Position numbers and translations under genes: made by a program. Of a stretch of 64,000 nucleotides of DNA, positions 19,974-28,010 are shown in pieces (positions within the stretch are counted from its first letter, which is position 1; each line of letters starts with the position of its first letter). Source of the stretch: Natronorubrum halalkaliphilum (GTDB lineage Archaea > Halobacteriota > Halobacteria > Halobacteriales > Natrialbaceae); assembly GCF_009834785.1 (NCBI RefSeq), contig NZ_WUYX01000026.1, forward strand, positions 69,252 to 133,251, written 5' to 3'. The notes below the pieces were generated by a model. It was not told the DNA's origin and ran no database searches. It worked only from the letters and a program-made list of their open reading frames with translations.

Positions 19974-19985
19974 GTTTCCGGAAAC
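19974..19985. promoter_or_regulatory. GTTTCCGGAAAC palindrome, proximal site before orc1/cdc6
   Basis: A perfect 12-bp palindrome. The TTTCCGGAAA core ends 53 bases before the orc1/cdc6 ATG, just upstream of the likely promoter. The polymerase cassette has TTCCCGGAAA ending 52 bases before its ATG, which suggests a shared regulator. Confidence 0.55.
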
Positions 19986-20036
19986 CACCCAGTCACGCTT
20001 TTGTAAGTTGGCGAAAAAGCAGACAGTCACTAACGT

Positions 20037-21065
20037 ATGATCCGTGATGCTCGAGTTCTACGCGCTGGGTTTGTCCCTCGAGAAGTCGAGCATCGTGACG
20101 CCGAAGTCAACCATCTCTCCAGCGTTCTCGAACCCATTACGAACGGCGAACCCGCTGACACTGCTATCGTGACCGGTCCGAGCGGAATTGGAAAGACCTG
20201 TATCTCGAAATTCGTCACCGAACGCCTTCGCGAGGAAGTCCTCGAGGTTGAAGCGACCTACGTCAACTGCTGGCGGAACTACACTCGATTTCGAACGCTC
20301 TATCAGATCCTCGACGATCTCGGAACAACGATCGACATTCACCGACAGTCAACACCTCACGACGAACTTATCGAACGGCTCCAACAGTACAACGGGCCTC
20401 GAACGGTGATTATTCTCGACGAGGCCGATCAACTCGAGGATCCCAGTGTTCTCTACGATCTCCACAGTCTCCCCCAGTTCGCGGTCATCTGTATTGCGAA
20501 CAAGGAGGAGGACCTGTTCAATCGTGTTGACGACCGACTCGTGAGTCGCCTCCGCTCGAGCGAGCACGTCCGGATGGACAAGTACCACAACGAGCAACTC
20601 TATGATATTCTGCAAACTCGAACAAAGTGGGGACTCGAACAGGACGTCGTCACGGAGGAGCAACTCTATCGGATCGCAGATGCAGCAGCTGGTGATGCTC
20701 GGCTCGCAATCGGTGTTCTTCGTTCCGCTGCGAGCAAAGCCGACCGGGAAAACCACGAGCGAATCACCGACGATGTGCTTCTTGACGCGGCGACGGATGC
20801 CCGTGCACAGATCAGGCAACGAAGCCTCGATTCGCTCACTCCTCATCAACAGGCCGTCTACAATGTCGTCCGGGACCACGGCCCCCTTGGGCCAAGTGAG
20901 ATTCACGAACACTATGTCGATGAAGTCGATGATCCCCGGACGAAGCGAACTGTTCGATCATATCTCTCGAAGATGGCCCAGTACAACCTCCTCGAGGCAG
21001 AAGGAACAAGTCGTGATCGACAGTACTCGCTTGTCGACTCAACGGCAGCCTCATCTATTCAGTGA
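20037..21065 (+). CDS. Orc1/Cdc6-family replication initiator-like ATPase
   Basis: A 342-residue AAA+ protein of the archaeal Orc1/Cdc6 family, which binds origin DNA and loads MCM. Walker A GPSGIGKT is at 47-54, Walker B VIILDEADQL near 123-132 and sensor 1 CIANKE follows. The C-terminal winged helix (about 265-340) contains TPHQQAVYNVV and SYLSKMAQYNLLE. It is shorter than most origin-linked haloarchaeal Orc proteins, as are the many plasmid or accessory paralogues. The start is the ATG at 20037. An upstream region with palindromes and no other replication gene next door leave its status open: initiator of an integrated or plasmid replicon, or an accessory Orc regulating the polymerase cassette 2.4 kb away. 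Confidence 0.88.
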   Translation: MIRDARVLRAGFVPREVEHRDAEVNHLSSVLEPITNGEPADTAIVTGPSGIGKTCISKFVTERLREEVLEVEATYVNCWRNYTRFRTLYQILDDLGTTIDIHRQSTPHDELIERLQQYNGPRTVIILDEADQLEDPSVLYDLHSLPQFAVICIANKEEDLFNRVDDRLVSRLRSSEHVRMDKYHNEQLYDILQTRTKWGLEQDVVTEEQLYRIADAAAGDARLAIGVLRSAASKADRENHERITDDVLLDAATDARAQIRQRSLDSLTPHQQAVYNVVRDHGPLGPSEIHEHYVDEVDDPRTKRTVRSYLSKMAQYNLLEAEGTSRDRQYSLVDSTAASSIQ

Positions 21066-21104
21066 AGGAGTGTCAACTCAAATAATTCTGTATTCCATCA
21101 ATAT

Positions 21105-21190
21105 AGGGTGATTATTCTCTATATTCAGAAAGCATTTCTGGGAAGATCTGAATGATATGTTCAGCTTCTGCTGAATACAGAACACGAATG
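21105..21190 (-). repeat. ~90-bp dispersed repeat, copy 3 (inverted)
   Basis: Read on the minus strand it begins CATTCGTGTTCTGTATTCAG and ends with CTGAATATAGAG, the same framework as the copies at 31668 and 32719 (TGTATTCAGCAG, ~37 bases, CTGCTGAATA-GAG). The rest of the 300-base gap before the next gene holds nothing recognised; the short minus-strand frame across it is not convincing. Confidence 0.55.
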
Positions 21191-21387
21191 TGGTACGACA
21201 CGGTATCGGATAGGGCGCGAATGTTGCACTGGATATTGGCCCAGTCAGGTCCGTTGTGATCGGTCACTCTAGAAGGTATTGGTACCGGAGTTTTCATCGA
21301 TAGTTCCGGCATCTGTCAAGCACACTGTGATATTACACCTCAATCTGCTCCAGAAGATGTAATACTGGACCTGTGTTAACGACTAGC

Positions 21388-22215
21388 ATGAAATCACCCA
21401 TCGAGGAAATCGAATTTATCGCCAGTTCGAAACACCGCGTTGGAGTTCTTGAGGCACTCGCAGAGGCTGGCCATGATCGACGCGACCTAGAGTCGAGGAC
21501 TGGAGCCCATTCCTCAACCATCGGACGTGTACTCAGTGACTTCGAAGAGCGGCGATGGATCATACGAAACGGGCCGACGTATGAACTGACACCGCTCGGT
21601 GAATTCGTCGCCGATCAGTTCGCGGAGATGTGCGACGCGATGGAAATCGAAGGAAAGCTCCGGGATGTCTGGCAGTGGCTTCCGCGGGAAATGGAAGGGT
21701 TCTCACCGGAGTTGTTTGCAGATGCCGTTATCGCCTATCCGCCTACTGGCTACCCGTACGAACCCCTCGAACGGGTCATCCAACTGTACGAAGAGAACGA
21801 CTCACTCCGCGGATTTGGGGCGACAATATTCAAAGGAGCTGCGTACGAGGTGTTCACTCGAGAGGCTCTCGACGGGATGGAAATGGAATTTATCTACCCC
21901 GCAACGTGCCTGTCAGCGATCATCAACTGGAATCCAGAACTATTCCAGCAAACGGCCAACCTGGAACATTGCAACATCCTTGTTCACGATGACCTCCCCG
22001 ACATGCGACGGTGTGGCATCGATATCTTTGATGACCGTGTCGCGATTTGCTGTCACGATCCAGAAACTAGGGCCTTCCGTGCATGGTTCGATACTGCTGC
22101 ACCCGACGCCAGAGAGTGGGCGAAATCTATCTTTCAGGAGTACCGCAGCGAGGCTCAGCCAGTCGACGAGGAAGTGTTGGCCACACCGGTACCGGAGCAA
22201 TTTACATCGCCATAG
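21388..22215 (+). CDS. Winged-helix regulator with C-terminal sensor domain (paralogue 1)
   Basis: A 275-residue haloarchaeal regulator. Residues about 8-75 form a winged helix (GVLEALAEAGHDRRDLESRT, then STIGRVLSDFEERRWI). Residues about 95-260 form a domain like the FilR1 middle domain of archaeal regulators, where FFDDR-type and LVHDDLP motifs recur. The ATG at 21388 is preferred over a GTG at 21373 because the paralogue at 27031 aligns from here, and both are preceded by GTGTTAAC. An alpha/beta hydrolase starts 111 bases downstream on the same strand and is the likely target. The ligand is unknown. Confidence 0.78.
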   Translation: MKSPIEEIEFIASSKHRVGVLEALAEAGHDRRDLESRTGAHSSTIGRVLSDFEERRWIIRNGPTYELTPLGEFVADQFAEMCDAMEIEGKLRDVWQWLPREMEGFSPELFADAVIAYPPTGYPYEPLERVIQLYEENDSLRGFGATIFKGAAYEVFTREALDGMEMEFIYPATCLSAIINWNPELFQQTANLEHCNILVHDDLPDMRRCGIDIFDDRVAICCHDPETRAFRAWFDTAAPDAREWAKSIFQEYRSEAQPVDEEVLATPVPEQFTSP

Positions 22216-22326
22216 AAGGCCAGACCGATCCGTCTATGTGTTTCGGTTGCACGCCGTGCAATATTTCACTAAATAGTCTCATTATCGCACATCTCGCCAT
22301 CCTACGTGCAGGAAGGTGGCTAACCC

Positions 22327-23166
22327 ATGACCGAATTTACAGAATCCGACACGCGAAACGAAATGGAAACTGTCACGTCTCCGGATGGGACCGAGATTGC
22401 CTACAAACGGACCGGGAGCGGACCACCGCTCGTGCTCGTCCACGGCGCGGATGTCGACCACAGGTTCTGGGACGTCTCCGGCGTTCGAGAATCCCTCGCG
22501 GAACACCACACGGTCTACGCGATGGACTGTCGCGGCCACGGCGAGAGCGAGTACCTCGGCGAGTTCGAACTGGAACAGGAGTTCGAGGACATCGTCGCGG
22601 TCGTCGACTCGGTCGACGAGCCCGTGCATCTGGTGGGGGAGTCCGGCGGCGCATTCTTCTCGCTGGAGGCCGCCCTGCGAACCGACAACGTCCGTACACT
22701 GACCCTGCATGAACCCCCCGTTCCGGGGTTCGAAGACGCTCGCGCCCGGGAGGGCTTCGAAACGATGGTCGCCATGTTGGATGAGGGGAACCGCGATCGG
22801 GCGCTGTCGACCTTCCTGGAAGGGCCCGCTGGGGTCACCCTGGAGGAAGTCGAGCAATTGCGCAACCATCCCATTTGGCCGGAGTACGTGGAGACCTTCA
22901 TCGAAACCGTGATCCCCAAGATAGAGGCTGAAGCCGAAGCCGACTACCAGTTCGACCCGGACCGCTTCGCACAGTTGACCGTCCCAACGCTGCTGTTGGC
23001 CGCCAGCGAGACCGCTGAGTGGCTTCTCGACGCAACGAACGCGGTCGCCGACGCGCTCCCGAACGCCCGGGTCGTCAGCATCGACGGATACGGCCACGGA
23101 GCAGTCGCCAGCGCACCGGACTGGTTCACGAGCGAAGTACTCGGGTTTGTGCGTGAATCGAACTGA
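22327..23166 (+). CDS. Alpha/beta-fold hydrolase
   Basis: A 279-residue hydrolase. The oxyanion-hole region is LVLVHGADVDH (35-45), the nucleophile elbow GESGG has Ser106, and the catalytic His is probably in GYGHGA near residue 257. The usual acid after strand 6 falls in the LLLAASETAEWL segment, where Glu may take the place of Asp. The length and the MDCRGHGES motif fit the esterase, epoxide-hydrolase and haloperoxidase-like branch; the substrate cannot be read from sequence. It follows the winged-helix regulator by 111 bases in the same direction and may be induced or repressed by it. Confidence 0.85.
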   Translation: MTEFTESDTRNEMETVTSPDGTEIAYKRTGSGPPLVLVHGADVDHRFWDVSGVRESLAEHHTVYAMDCRGHGESEYLGEFELEQEFEDIVAVVDSVDEPVHLVGESGGAFFSLEAALRTDNVRTLTLHEPPVPGFEDARAREGFETMVAMLDEGNRDRALSTFLEGPAGVTLEEVEQLRNHPIWPEYVETFIETVIPKIEAEAEADYQFDPDRFAQLTVPTLLLAASETAEWLLDATNAVADALPNARVVSIDGYGHGAVASAPDWFTSEVLGFVRESN

Positions 23167-23320
23167 CGGTTCAGCAACCGTCTCCGATCTTCCACAGGGT
23201 CCGTTTTTGCTGACTATATCTTCTATACTCAGCAGGCCGTTTTTGACGCCTATCCGAGAGATCGGAAACTGCTCCGGTAACGTGTTCGCCTGTACTGACT
23301 GTTCACTGATTCAGGAACCC

Positions 23321-23330
23321 TTCCCGGAAA
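23321..23330. promoter_or_regulatory. TTCCCGGAAA site, distal, before the polymerase cassette
   Basis: This motif matches the TTTCCGGAAA sites before orc1/cdc6 with one base changed. It lies 119 bases before the first cassette ATG and 67 bases from the proximal copy. Confidence 0.45.
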
Positions 23331-23387
23331 CGACAGCCGAAATTCGGACAACGGGTGTAGAGCAGTGAATTTCCCCGTTTAGTAGTA

Positions 23388-23397
23388 TTCCCGGAAA
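23388..23397. promoter_or_regulatory. TTCCCGGAAA site, proximal, before the polymerase cassette
   Basis: It ends 52 bases before the ATG at 23449, just upstream of a TATA-like TTATTGAAA at 23420-23428. Its position matches the proximal palindrome of orc1/cdc6 to within one base. Confidence 0.55.
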
Positions 23398-23448
23398 TGC
23401 GGAAGCGACACGCTTCGGCTTATTGAAAGAGCGAGTGTCTAGTCGAGT

Positions 23449-24396
23449 ATGCCTAGAAACGACACGTCAACATCGAATCGGTTTGTGGCCGATCGACAGA
23501 CTCGAGGTGCCGATCGCAATCGTGACCTTGTCAAGCGAGCTGACCCGGCAAGCGATGATCTCCTACTACCTTCCCTCGAGGACGGCATTACGCTCCTGGA
23601 CATCGACGGCAACCGCGGGGTTCCAATTTTGCAGTCGCTCGTCCTCGATCATCTACTCCTACACGATGGGGCTGCCTTTTGGGTTGATGGAAATGGTCAC
23701 GCTACGACGACTGCACTCGCTCGGATCGCACCCAGTCAGCGGTTACTTGATCGGATCAACGTCGCTCGCGGTTTCACTGCGTATCAACACTACGGCGCAA
23801 TCTGTGCTCTCCCGAAGGCGATGAATCGGTCAATCCAGCAGTCGACAACCGATTCGAACGCATCACGTCAACGGAGAGCAAATCGCGACGAGGCCTCCTC
23901 CCATACGCCCTCACTTCTCGTGGTTCCAGCGGTCGACGTGCAGTATCGGAGCGATGAGACACTCCGAGGAACACAGGCGGAGACTCTCCAGGCCCGAACA
24001 CTCGCGCGATTGGCGACCTATGCCGAAGGGTACGATATCCCCGTACTCGTCACCCGCAGTAGGAACGACGAATTTACGGCTTCGATCGAGACCGCTGCTG
24101 ACCGTCATCTGAGGTGTGAGCAAACTCGAATGGGACCGCGGTTCGTGGGCGATGAGTTCGAGACGCTCGTATACCCGGTTGGCGACGGCACGTACTATCA
24201 GACCACGTTCGCGTATTGGCAACAGCTGCTCAGTGCTCGAGCAAAGCAACTCGGTATAGAGCCGGTAACTCCGTCGGCTTCAGCGGAGAGCGCTGGAGGC
24301 GTCGGGGCTGGCGTAACTGCCGGCGGTGAGACGACAACGCTCAGTGTGAATCCACTGCTCGATGCGTGGACTGCGGCTGGTACAGGAGGGCGATAG
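23449..24396 (+). CDS. RecA/RadA-like protein with a lost P-loop (cassette gene 1)
   Basis: A 315-residue protein laid out like a RecA-superfamily core. GITLLDIDGNRGVPI stands where Walker A should be, GAAFWVDGNGH resembles the strand that carries the first acidic residue in RadA, INVARGFTAYQHYGAI parallels the VAYARAF segment, and SLLVVPAVDVQY stands where Walker B would be. The Lys-Thr of Walker A is absent, so ATP binding is probably lost. A Gly/Ala/Thr-rich segment near the C-terminus is a flexible linker. The gene is first of three tightly packed genes ending in a family-B polymerase, an order reminiscent of bacterial ImuA plus polymerase mutagenesis cassettes. The RecA relationship is inferred by pattern only. 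Confidence 0.6.
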   Translation: MPRNDTSTSNRFVADRQTRGADRNRDLVKRADPASDDLLLPSLEDGITLLDIDGNRGVPILQSLVLDHLLLHDGAAFWVDGNGHATTTALARIAPSQRLLDRINVARGFTAYQHYGAICALPKAMNRSIQQSTTDSNASRQRRANRDEASSHTPSLLVVPAVDVQYRSDETLRGTQAETLQARTLARLATYAEGYDIPVLVTRSRNDEFTASIETAADRHLRCEQTRMGPRFVGDEFETLVYPVGDGTYYQTTFAYWQQLLSARAKQLGIEPVTPSASAESAGGVGAGVTAGGETTTLSVNPLLDAWTAAGTGGR

Positions 24397-24398
24397 CG

Positions 24399-24704
24399 AT
24401 GGGCCGAACCAACCCGACGTACCGGGACGCGCTCCGAGCTATCGAGGAGCGGTGGACGGAGTTCCGGCGAGTGCTTCGGCGTCGTGATCAGCCTCGCTTC
24501 GACCAGTTGTTCGAGTACGCTCGCGAGCATGCTGATGCCGGCGGACTCCTGAACCACCAAAATCCACTACTACCGGCGCTGCTCAGCGTGGATCTCGAGC
24601 AAGAGGCTCGTCTGGATGCACACGAAGAACGCCTCGAGGAACTCGAGGCTGCGCTCGACGAAAGAGACGGCCGAGAGGCCGATTTGCGTGAGAGAGACGA
24701 ATAG
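24399..24704 (+). CDS. Small acidic coiled-coil protein (cassette gene 2)
   Basis: A 101-residue protein from the ATG at 24399; a longer frame from 24366 overlaps gene 1. The choice rests on a GGAGGG ribosome-binding site at 24385-24390 and on a two-base gap after gene 1. The N-terminal half is basic and helical (RTNPTYRDALRAIEERW, FRRVLRRRDQ); the C-terminal third is a strongly acidic coiled coil (LDAHEERLEELEAAL). No known domain was recognised. It lies between the RecA-like gene and the polymerase with gaps of two bases on each side, so it is surely co-translated and may bridge the two. Confidence 0.78.
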   Translation: MGRTNPTYRDALRAIEERWTEFRRVLRRRDQPRFDQLFEYAREHADAGGLLNHQNPLLPALLSVDLEQEARLDAHEERLEELEAALDERDGREADLRERDE

Positions 24705-24706
24705 CC

Positions 24707-26860
24707 ATGCCCTTCACGATCGATTTCCTCGATGATGGCCGCGTCCTCGAGTGGGAACCAACGCCAGACGGTGCCGTCGTGACCGAGTGTGATGAGTACA
24801 CACCGCGTTTCTACGTTGCACCTCGCTCGCCTGAAAGAGATCTCGATCTTTCGAAACTCCGGGCAGTCTACGATCGACATCCTGACGTCGTCTCAACCGA
24901 GATTCGTTCCCGACGACCCGGCTTTCGACGTGCTGAGGGACCTGTCCTGGCTGTCGACGTTGTCCACATCGATCGAGTTACTGCGCTTGCTAACCGGACT
25001 CGACAGCTGTCCGAATATCCGATTGGCGACCTCGCCTTCTTCAACGTTGACTTCTCTCGAGAATTCCGGTACTGCTTGGAGAGGGGAATCGATCCGATAC
25101 CGACGGCAGACCTATCGAGACTCCGTCTCGGCGTACCGCTGACGGAAGCAGGCGATGAGACATACGCTGAACTGTCCGTCGCTGGGGAGACGGTCAGCGG
25201 TCAACCAGCGGATATCCTGACCGCGGTTCAAACCGCGCTCGAGAGACGCGATCCGGATATCCTGGTCTGCTCGACGAGCGAGATCATTCCGACGCTGTAC
25301 GGGATGGCCGCGACTGCCGGTGTCGACGACTTTTCCCTGAGTCGGTGGCCCGATATCGACTACCAGCAACTCGCAAGTCAGTCGACGTACTCGAGTTACG
25401 GCCGGGTCGGCCATTCTCCCGCTCGATATAACGTCCCTGGAAGAGCGATTATCGACGAGTCGAACACGTTCTTCTACGACGAGACAAATCTTGATGGCGT
25501 CCTCGATCTCGTCTCGCGCTCGAAGAAACCCGTTCAAGAACTCGCCTGGGCATCGATCGGAAACGTTCTCACGGCGATCCAGATTTGTGAGGCTCACGAC
25601 CGCGGCGTCCTCGTGCCCTGGAACTCCTGGCGACATGAATTCTATAAATCAATGGGAACACTCCACGACGCCGACCGCGGGGGATTCATTTTCGCACCGG
25701 AAGTTGGATTTCACGAGGACGTTCACGAACTCGATTTCTCGAGTCTGTATCCGAACATCATCTGTACGCGAAACGTTTCTCCGGACGTTATCCGATGTGA
25801 GTGTCATCGTGACCGCGACGATGTCCCTGGACTCGGTTACTCGATCTGTGACGAGCGCGGCTATCTCGTCGACGTCCTCGAGCCGATAATCGACGCCCGC
25901 GATGAGATCAAAGCCGCCATCGGCCGCGAACAGCAGTGTGACGATCCCGATGAAAACCGACTCACAGAACTCGAGGGACGATCGGCGGCGCTAAAGTGGA
26001 TCCTCGTTGCCTGCTTTGGGTACCAGGGGTTCAGCAACGCGAAGTTCGGTCGAATTGAATGCCACGAGGCGATCAACGCGTTCGCTCGAGAAATTCTGCT
26101 GACGGCCAAGCAACGTCTGGAAGCCGGCGGATGGCGAGTCGTTCACGGCATCGTTGATTCGATCTGGGTGACCCCAGACCCGAACGGTGACGAAGGCGAT
26201 CGGACCGATCTCGAGACGCTCTCGAGTGAGATTTCGGCGGCCGTAGATATCCGACTCGAACACGAAGCCCGCTACGACTGGGTCGCGTTCGTCCCGCAAC
26301 GCGAGGGTACCGCCGGTGCGTTGACGAAGTACTTCGGGAAGGTCGATGGCGAAGATGAATTCAAGATCAGAGGCATCGAAGCGCGGCAGCGATCGACGCC
26401 GACATTCATCGAGGACGTCCAACGGACATGTCTCGAACGCCTCGATGCAACCCGATCACCAGCGGCCGTGCTCAGCCATCTCGAGACTGCAATCGAGAAC
26501 CTTCGTTCGGGAGATATCGCGGTAGAACAACTAGTCGAGAGAAATCGCGTCTCCAAACCGCTCGAAGGGTACACGCAAAACACACAGAACGTGGCGGCGC
26601 TGAAACGTGCCCGTGATCAGGGTCTTGCCGTCCATCCAGGACAGGACGTTGAATACGTGGTCGTCGACGACGAGAAGGATTCGAGGGAGCGGGTTGCATT
26701 GGCTCACGAAGAGAGCAAGTCGTATGATCCGTCGTACTACGAAACGGAACTCGTCCGAGCCGTCGAGAGTGTACTTTCACCGCTGGGGTGGGAAGAGACA
26801 GACATTCAACGAGAACTTGGCGAGACTCGAGAAACGGATCTGACGAGTTTCACTGGATGA
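24707..26860 (+). CDS. Divergent family-B DNA polymerase (cassette gene 3)
   Basis: A 717-residue DNA polymerase B. Motif A is LDFSSLYPNII with catalytic Asp343, motif B is KWILVACFGY (430-439) with the usual Asn-Ser replaced, and motif C is HGIVDS (480-485). Motif C keeps the second Asp (484), the metal ligand in known structures, but has Ile where the first Asp of DTD stands. The 3'-5' exonuclease domain (about 80-300) lacks the acidic DIE motif and the Asp of NxxxFD (here CSTSEIIP), so proofreading is probably lost. Short for a replicative PolB. A proofreading-less PolB next to a RecA-like partner suggests translesion or repair synthesis rather than replication; activity itself is uncertain. 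Confidence 0.85.
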   Translation: MPFTIDFLDDGRVLEWEPTPDGAVVTECDEYTPRFYVAPRSPERDLDLSKLRAVYDRHPDVVSTEIRSRRPGFRRAEGPVLAVDVVHIDRVTALANRTRQLSEYPIGDLAFFNVDFSREFRYCLERGIDPIPTADLSRLRLGVPLTEAGDETYAELSVAGETVSGQPADILTAVQTALERRDPDILVCSTSEIIPTLYGMAATAGVDDFSLSRWPDIDYQQLASQSTYSSYGRVGHSPARYNVPGRAIIDESNTFFYDETNLDGVLDLVSRSKKPVQELAWASIGNVLTAIQICEAHDRGVLVPWNSWRHEFYKSMGTLHDADRGGFIFAPEVGFHEDVHELDFSSLYPNIICTRNVSPDVIRCECHRDRDDVPGLGYSICDERGYLVDVLEPIIDARDEIKAAIGREQQCDDPDENRLTELEGRSAALKWILVACFGYQGFSNAKFGRIECHEAINAFAREILLTAKQRLEAGGWRVVHGIVDSIWVTPDPNGDEGDRTDLETLSSEISAAVDIRLEHEARYDWVAFVPQREGTAGALTKYFGKVDGEDEFKIRGIEARQRSTPTFIEDVQRTCLERLDATRSPAAVLSHLETAIENLRSGDIAVEQLVERNRVSKPLEGYTQNTQNVAALKRARDQGLAVHPGQDVEYVVVDDEKDSRERVALAHEESKSYDPSYYETELVRAVESVLSPLGWEETDIQRELGETRETDLTSFTG

Positions 26861-26943
26861 CGTGACAATTGTGTATTTCAAAGCGGAGGCAGCTTACTCC
26901 CTCCCCGACATCGATGTGTAATCTCCCAACTTCGGCCGAAATT

Positions 26944-26971
26944 CTTCCACCTTCAGGCGGAGGAGGATGTC
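26944..26971 (+). mobile_element. IS200/IS605-type right-end relic
   Basis: A short hairpin (TCCACC-TTCA-GGCGGA, one mismatch) is followed by AGGAGGATGTCA. This is the usual right end of haloarchaeal IS200/IS605 OrfB elements; no tnpA or tnpB remains nearby. Two similar ends occur at 33407 and 35126. Confidence 0.45.
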
Positions 26972-27030
26972 AACAACTGTGACGTGAGCAGGGGGCAATC
27001 GTTTTCACAGTTGTTGGTGTACTCTAATTG

Positions 27031-27852
27031 ATGGGTGTTAACATGGACCACTATAGGCAAGACTCACCGATTGGAGACGTCGCGTATTTAACCCGGTCCG
27101 AACATCGCGTCCCGACGCTTGTCGCGTTGACAGACCGTCCCCGGAGTCGCTCCGAACTCTGCGAGTTGACCGGGGTGTCGTCGTCTACCATCCGCCGGAC
27201 GCTAACCGAATTCGGAGACCGAAACTGGATCCGGAAAGAAGGATACCAGTTCGTGGCAACGACTCTGGGAGAGGGTATCGCCTCCGGGATGGAGGACCTG
27301 CTCGAACGAGTCGAAGCCGAACGGAAGTTGCGTGACGTGTGGCACTGGCTTCCGGACGATGTGATCGAGTTCACGATCGAGATGAGCTCGGAGATGACGG
27401 TGACCGTCGCCGACCACGACGCGCCGTACCGTCCGATTGGACGATTCAGGTCGTTGCTCCAGGATGCCGATCGATTTCGGTTTCTTGGAGTCGACATCGC
27501 CTTGCTCGAGCCCTGCCGGGAGGAATTCCGTCAGCAGGTCCTCGGCGGAATGCAGGCTGAAATCATTAATCCGCCGAACGCCGCCAGATACGTTCTTTCG
27601 ACGTACCCCGAACTCTGCTCGGACATCCTCGAAAGCGGCAATCTGAATCCGCTCGTCCACGACGATGTGCCTCCCTACGGGCTCAGCTTCTTCGACGACC
27701 GAATCGCTGTGAACGATTACGACCCCGACAGCGCAGGAGTTGAGGTGTTGATCGACACCGACACGCCGGCGGCAGACGAGTGGGCAGAATCGGTGTACAC
27801 GACATACAGAGCCGAGGCTCGACCGCTCGAATATCAACAGCTCATCGGATGA
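27031..27852 (+). CDS. Winged-helix regulator with C-terminal sensor domain (paralogue 2)
   Basis: A 273-residue paralogue of the regulator at 21388. Both have the same length, a winged helix (VALTDRPRSRSELCELTGVS, STIRRTLTEFGDRNWI), a conserved EAERKLRDVWHWLPDD linker, and a C-terminal sensor with LVHDDVPPYG and FFDDRIAV. The start is the ATG at 27031; the ATG at 27043 and a TTG at 27028 are alternatives. It is followed after 158 bases by the OsmC-like and methyltransferase genes on the same strand, which are its likely targets. As with its paralogue, the effector is unknown. Confidence 0.78.
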   Translation: MGVNMDHYRQDSPIGDVAYLTRSEHRVPTLVALTDRPRSRSELCELTGVSSSTIRRTLTEFGDRNWIRKEGYQFVATTLGEGIASGMEDLLERVEAERKLRDVWHWLPDDVIEFTIEMSSEMTVTVADHDAPYRPIGRFRSLLQDADRFRFLGVDIALLEPCREEFRQQVLGGMQAEIINPPNAARYVLSTYPELCSDILESGNLNPLVHDDVPPYGLSFFDDRIAVNDYDPDSAGVEVLIDTDTPAADEWAESVYTTYRAEARPLEYQQLIG

Positions 27853-28010
27853 CGATTTACCGACGTGTGCGTGGCGGGCTCACGCCACGCCAAATCGCAA
27901 CCGTTGACGTTTCTTCAACGACTGCAAAACTGGCTGCACCTGCCGGAACGGCACGAAATAGCTACAACAGTTTTCCCTTCGTAGTCTCGCTCGCAGGGGG
28001 ACAATAAACC

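Larger units (their letters stand above)
19425..20036. other. 612-base divergent region, possible origin or control region
   Basis: This lies between the DUF4143 ATPase and orc1/cdc6. It holds a nested 41-bp palindrome (19461-19501), two TTTCCGGAAA palindromes (19886, 19975), an inverted pair GGAAAT/ATTTCC (19875-19890), and a GGAAAC segment followed by a G-run near 19780-19797 that loosely resembles haloarchaeal origin recognition boxes. No convincing gene was seen. Origin activity is only a possibility: clear repeated ORB elements were not found. Confidence 0.4.

Noticed and set aside
21112-21312. 66-codon minus-strand frame
   Set aside because: It runs through the dispersed ~90-bp repeat, which is non-coding in the other copies because of stops.
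27849-28007. 52-codon frame overlapping the stop of the second winged-helix regulator
   Set aside because: Neutral composition, and it covers the region needed for the OsmC promoter; no motif.
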